64,000 nt of DNA, taken from assembly GCF_000699445.3 (NCBI RefSeq), contig NC_067196.1, positions 47,285,364 through 47,349,363 of the forward strand. Reading direction: 5' to 3'. Within the stretch, counting starts at the first letter, position 1, and every line of letters starts with the position of its first letter. Shown here one piece after another: positions 63,286 through 64,000 of the stretch. Under the pieces are notes generated by a model. It saw only the letters and a list, made by a program, of their open reading frames with translations. It did no database searches and was not told the origin of the DNA. The stretch is from Schistosoma haematobium. Its lineage: Eukaryota; Platyhelminthes; Trematoda; Strigeidida; Schistosomatidae. Both the position numbers and the translations under genes were made by a program.

Positions 63286-64000
63286 CTGCTTAATGGAACG
63301 CATATATGAAAATTCGTTTATTATTTATTCCAAGTTGGTTTTAGTATAATGATTTTCGTAATGTACTGTCTGGTCTTCTTGTAAGAAATTAAGGAACTGA
63401 GATTCCGAAATTAACATGATAAAAAAACATTTCATGAAACCTAGAAACTAGATCCTTAGTTCACTTTCCATTACCAGTACTAAAATCAGTATCCTAAATT
63501 TTATCTCCAGTCACATTATCATGAGGAGAATTTGCGATCCCCGTAAATATCAACTTATACAACGAAATAACTGATCACATCAGCTTGATAAGTCGCCAGA
63601 GAAAGATTATTAACAGCGAAAGTTTGAATTAACCAGGCGAACCATGATGAGCTTAATTACAGTTAGTCAAGTTATCCATTTAACCTATGTTAATTTCCAT
63701 TTCATGTACAATAAGTTGAAATAGTCTACTTGGTTACCACCTCAGTGAAACGGTTTTTATTCATAATATTTGTTCAAATATCTTTAGTTGACTGAAGCAA
63801 CCACCACTACTACCACAGCTCATATCAATAATGTTTATATAACAAAACCTGACTCATGCGTTCTCATCGTGCCTCCTGGATAGTGTGATTTAGTCCCATG
63901 AACTAACGTGAGCAGTAAACCGGGTAGTAGAGACCGGGCTAATCACTCACTATACCGATACCCATAAATGATTACGAATGCTACAAAAAAATTGTACAAT
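63286..64000. other. Unassigned sequence to the window end
   Basis: No gene, RNA or repeat could be supported. Confidence 0.4.

Overview
The window looks like nuclear DNA of a blood fluke (Schistosoma). It is AT-rich and gene-poor. It carries a copy of the tRNA-like plus hammerhead-ribozyme SINE known from schistosomes as Smα, several decayed RTE-clade (SR2-like) retrotransposons, Penelope-like reverse-transcriptase remnants, and a gene with the very short introns (38 and 43 nt) typical of schistosome genes. The species cannot be fixed from the sequence alone.

Four host genes are supported. (1) Minus strand, 50-7749: three exons of a titin/kettin-like immunoglobulin-domain muscle protein. 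The splice phases fit exactly, and the gene runs off the left edge. (2) Minus strand, 25795-30235: a two-exon SOX-family HMG-box transcription factor of about 531 residues. (3) Plus strand, 53103-54200: a complete three-exon nocturnin (NOCT), 338 residues, with all EEP-nuclease motifs. (4) Minus strand, 61870-62097: the last exon of a C1q-domain protein whose earlier exons were not found.

Most other recognisable sequence is repetitive. Three RTE-like copies lie at 0.9-1.6, 9.2-12.2 and 59.1-60.0 kb. A roughly 480-bp element occurs twice in opposite orientation (2.3 and 16.2-16.7 kb), and another roughly 400-bp element occurs twice (20.8 and 62.9 kb). A family of inverted GAATTC-ended repeats lies at 15.2-15.9 kb. 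From 39543 to 48906 there are four nearly identical 2341-bp tandem units. Each contains the same dead Penelope-like RT fragment.

The most interesting system is a dispersed family seen at about 3.4, 6.4, 17.3, 25.0, 27.3, 33.6, 34.9 and 54.8-55.5 kb. Each arm has a tRNA-like region (box A/B-like) followed by a hammerhead ribozyme with a tiny stem III, the same architecture as Smα but with different sequence. In the best copies two arms are joined head to head, so tRNA-like modules sit in the middle and ribozymes point outward at both ends. Reading these copies as divergent, Pol III-type, self-cleaving elements is an inference. The stem pairings and core residues are read directly from the sequence.
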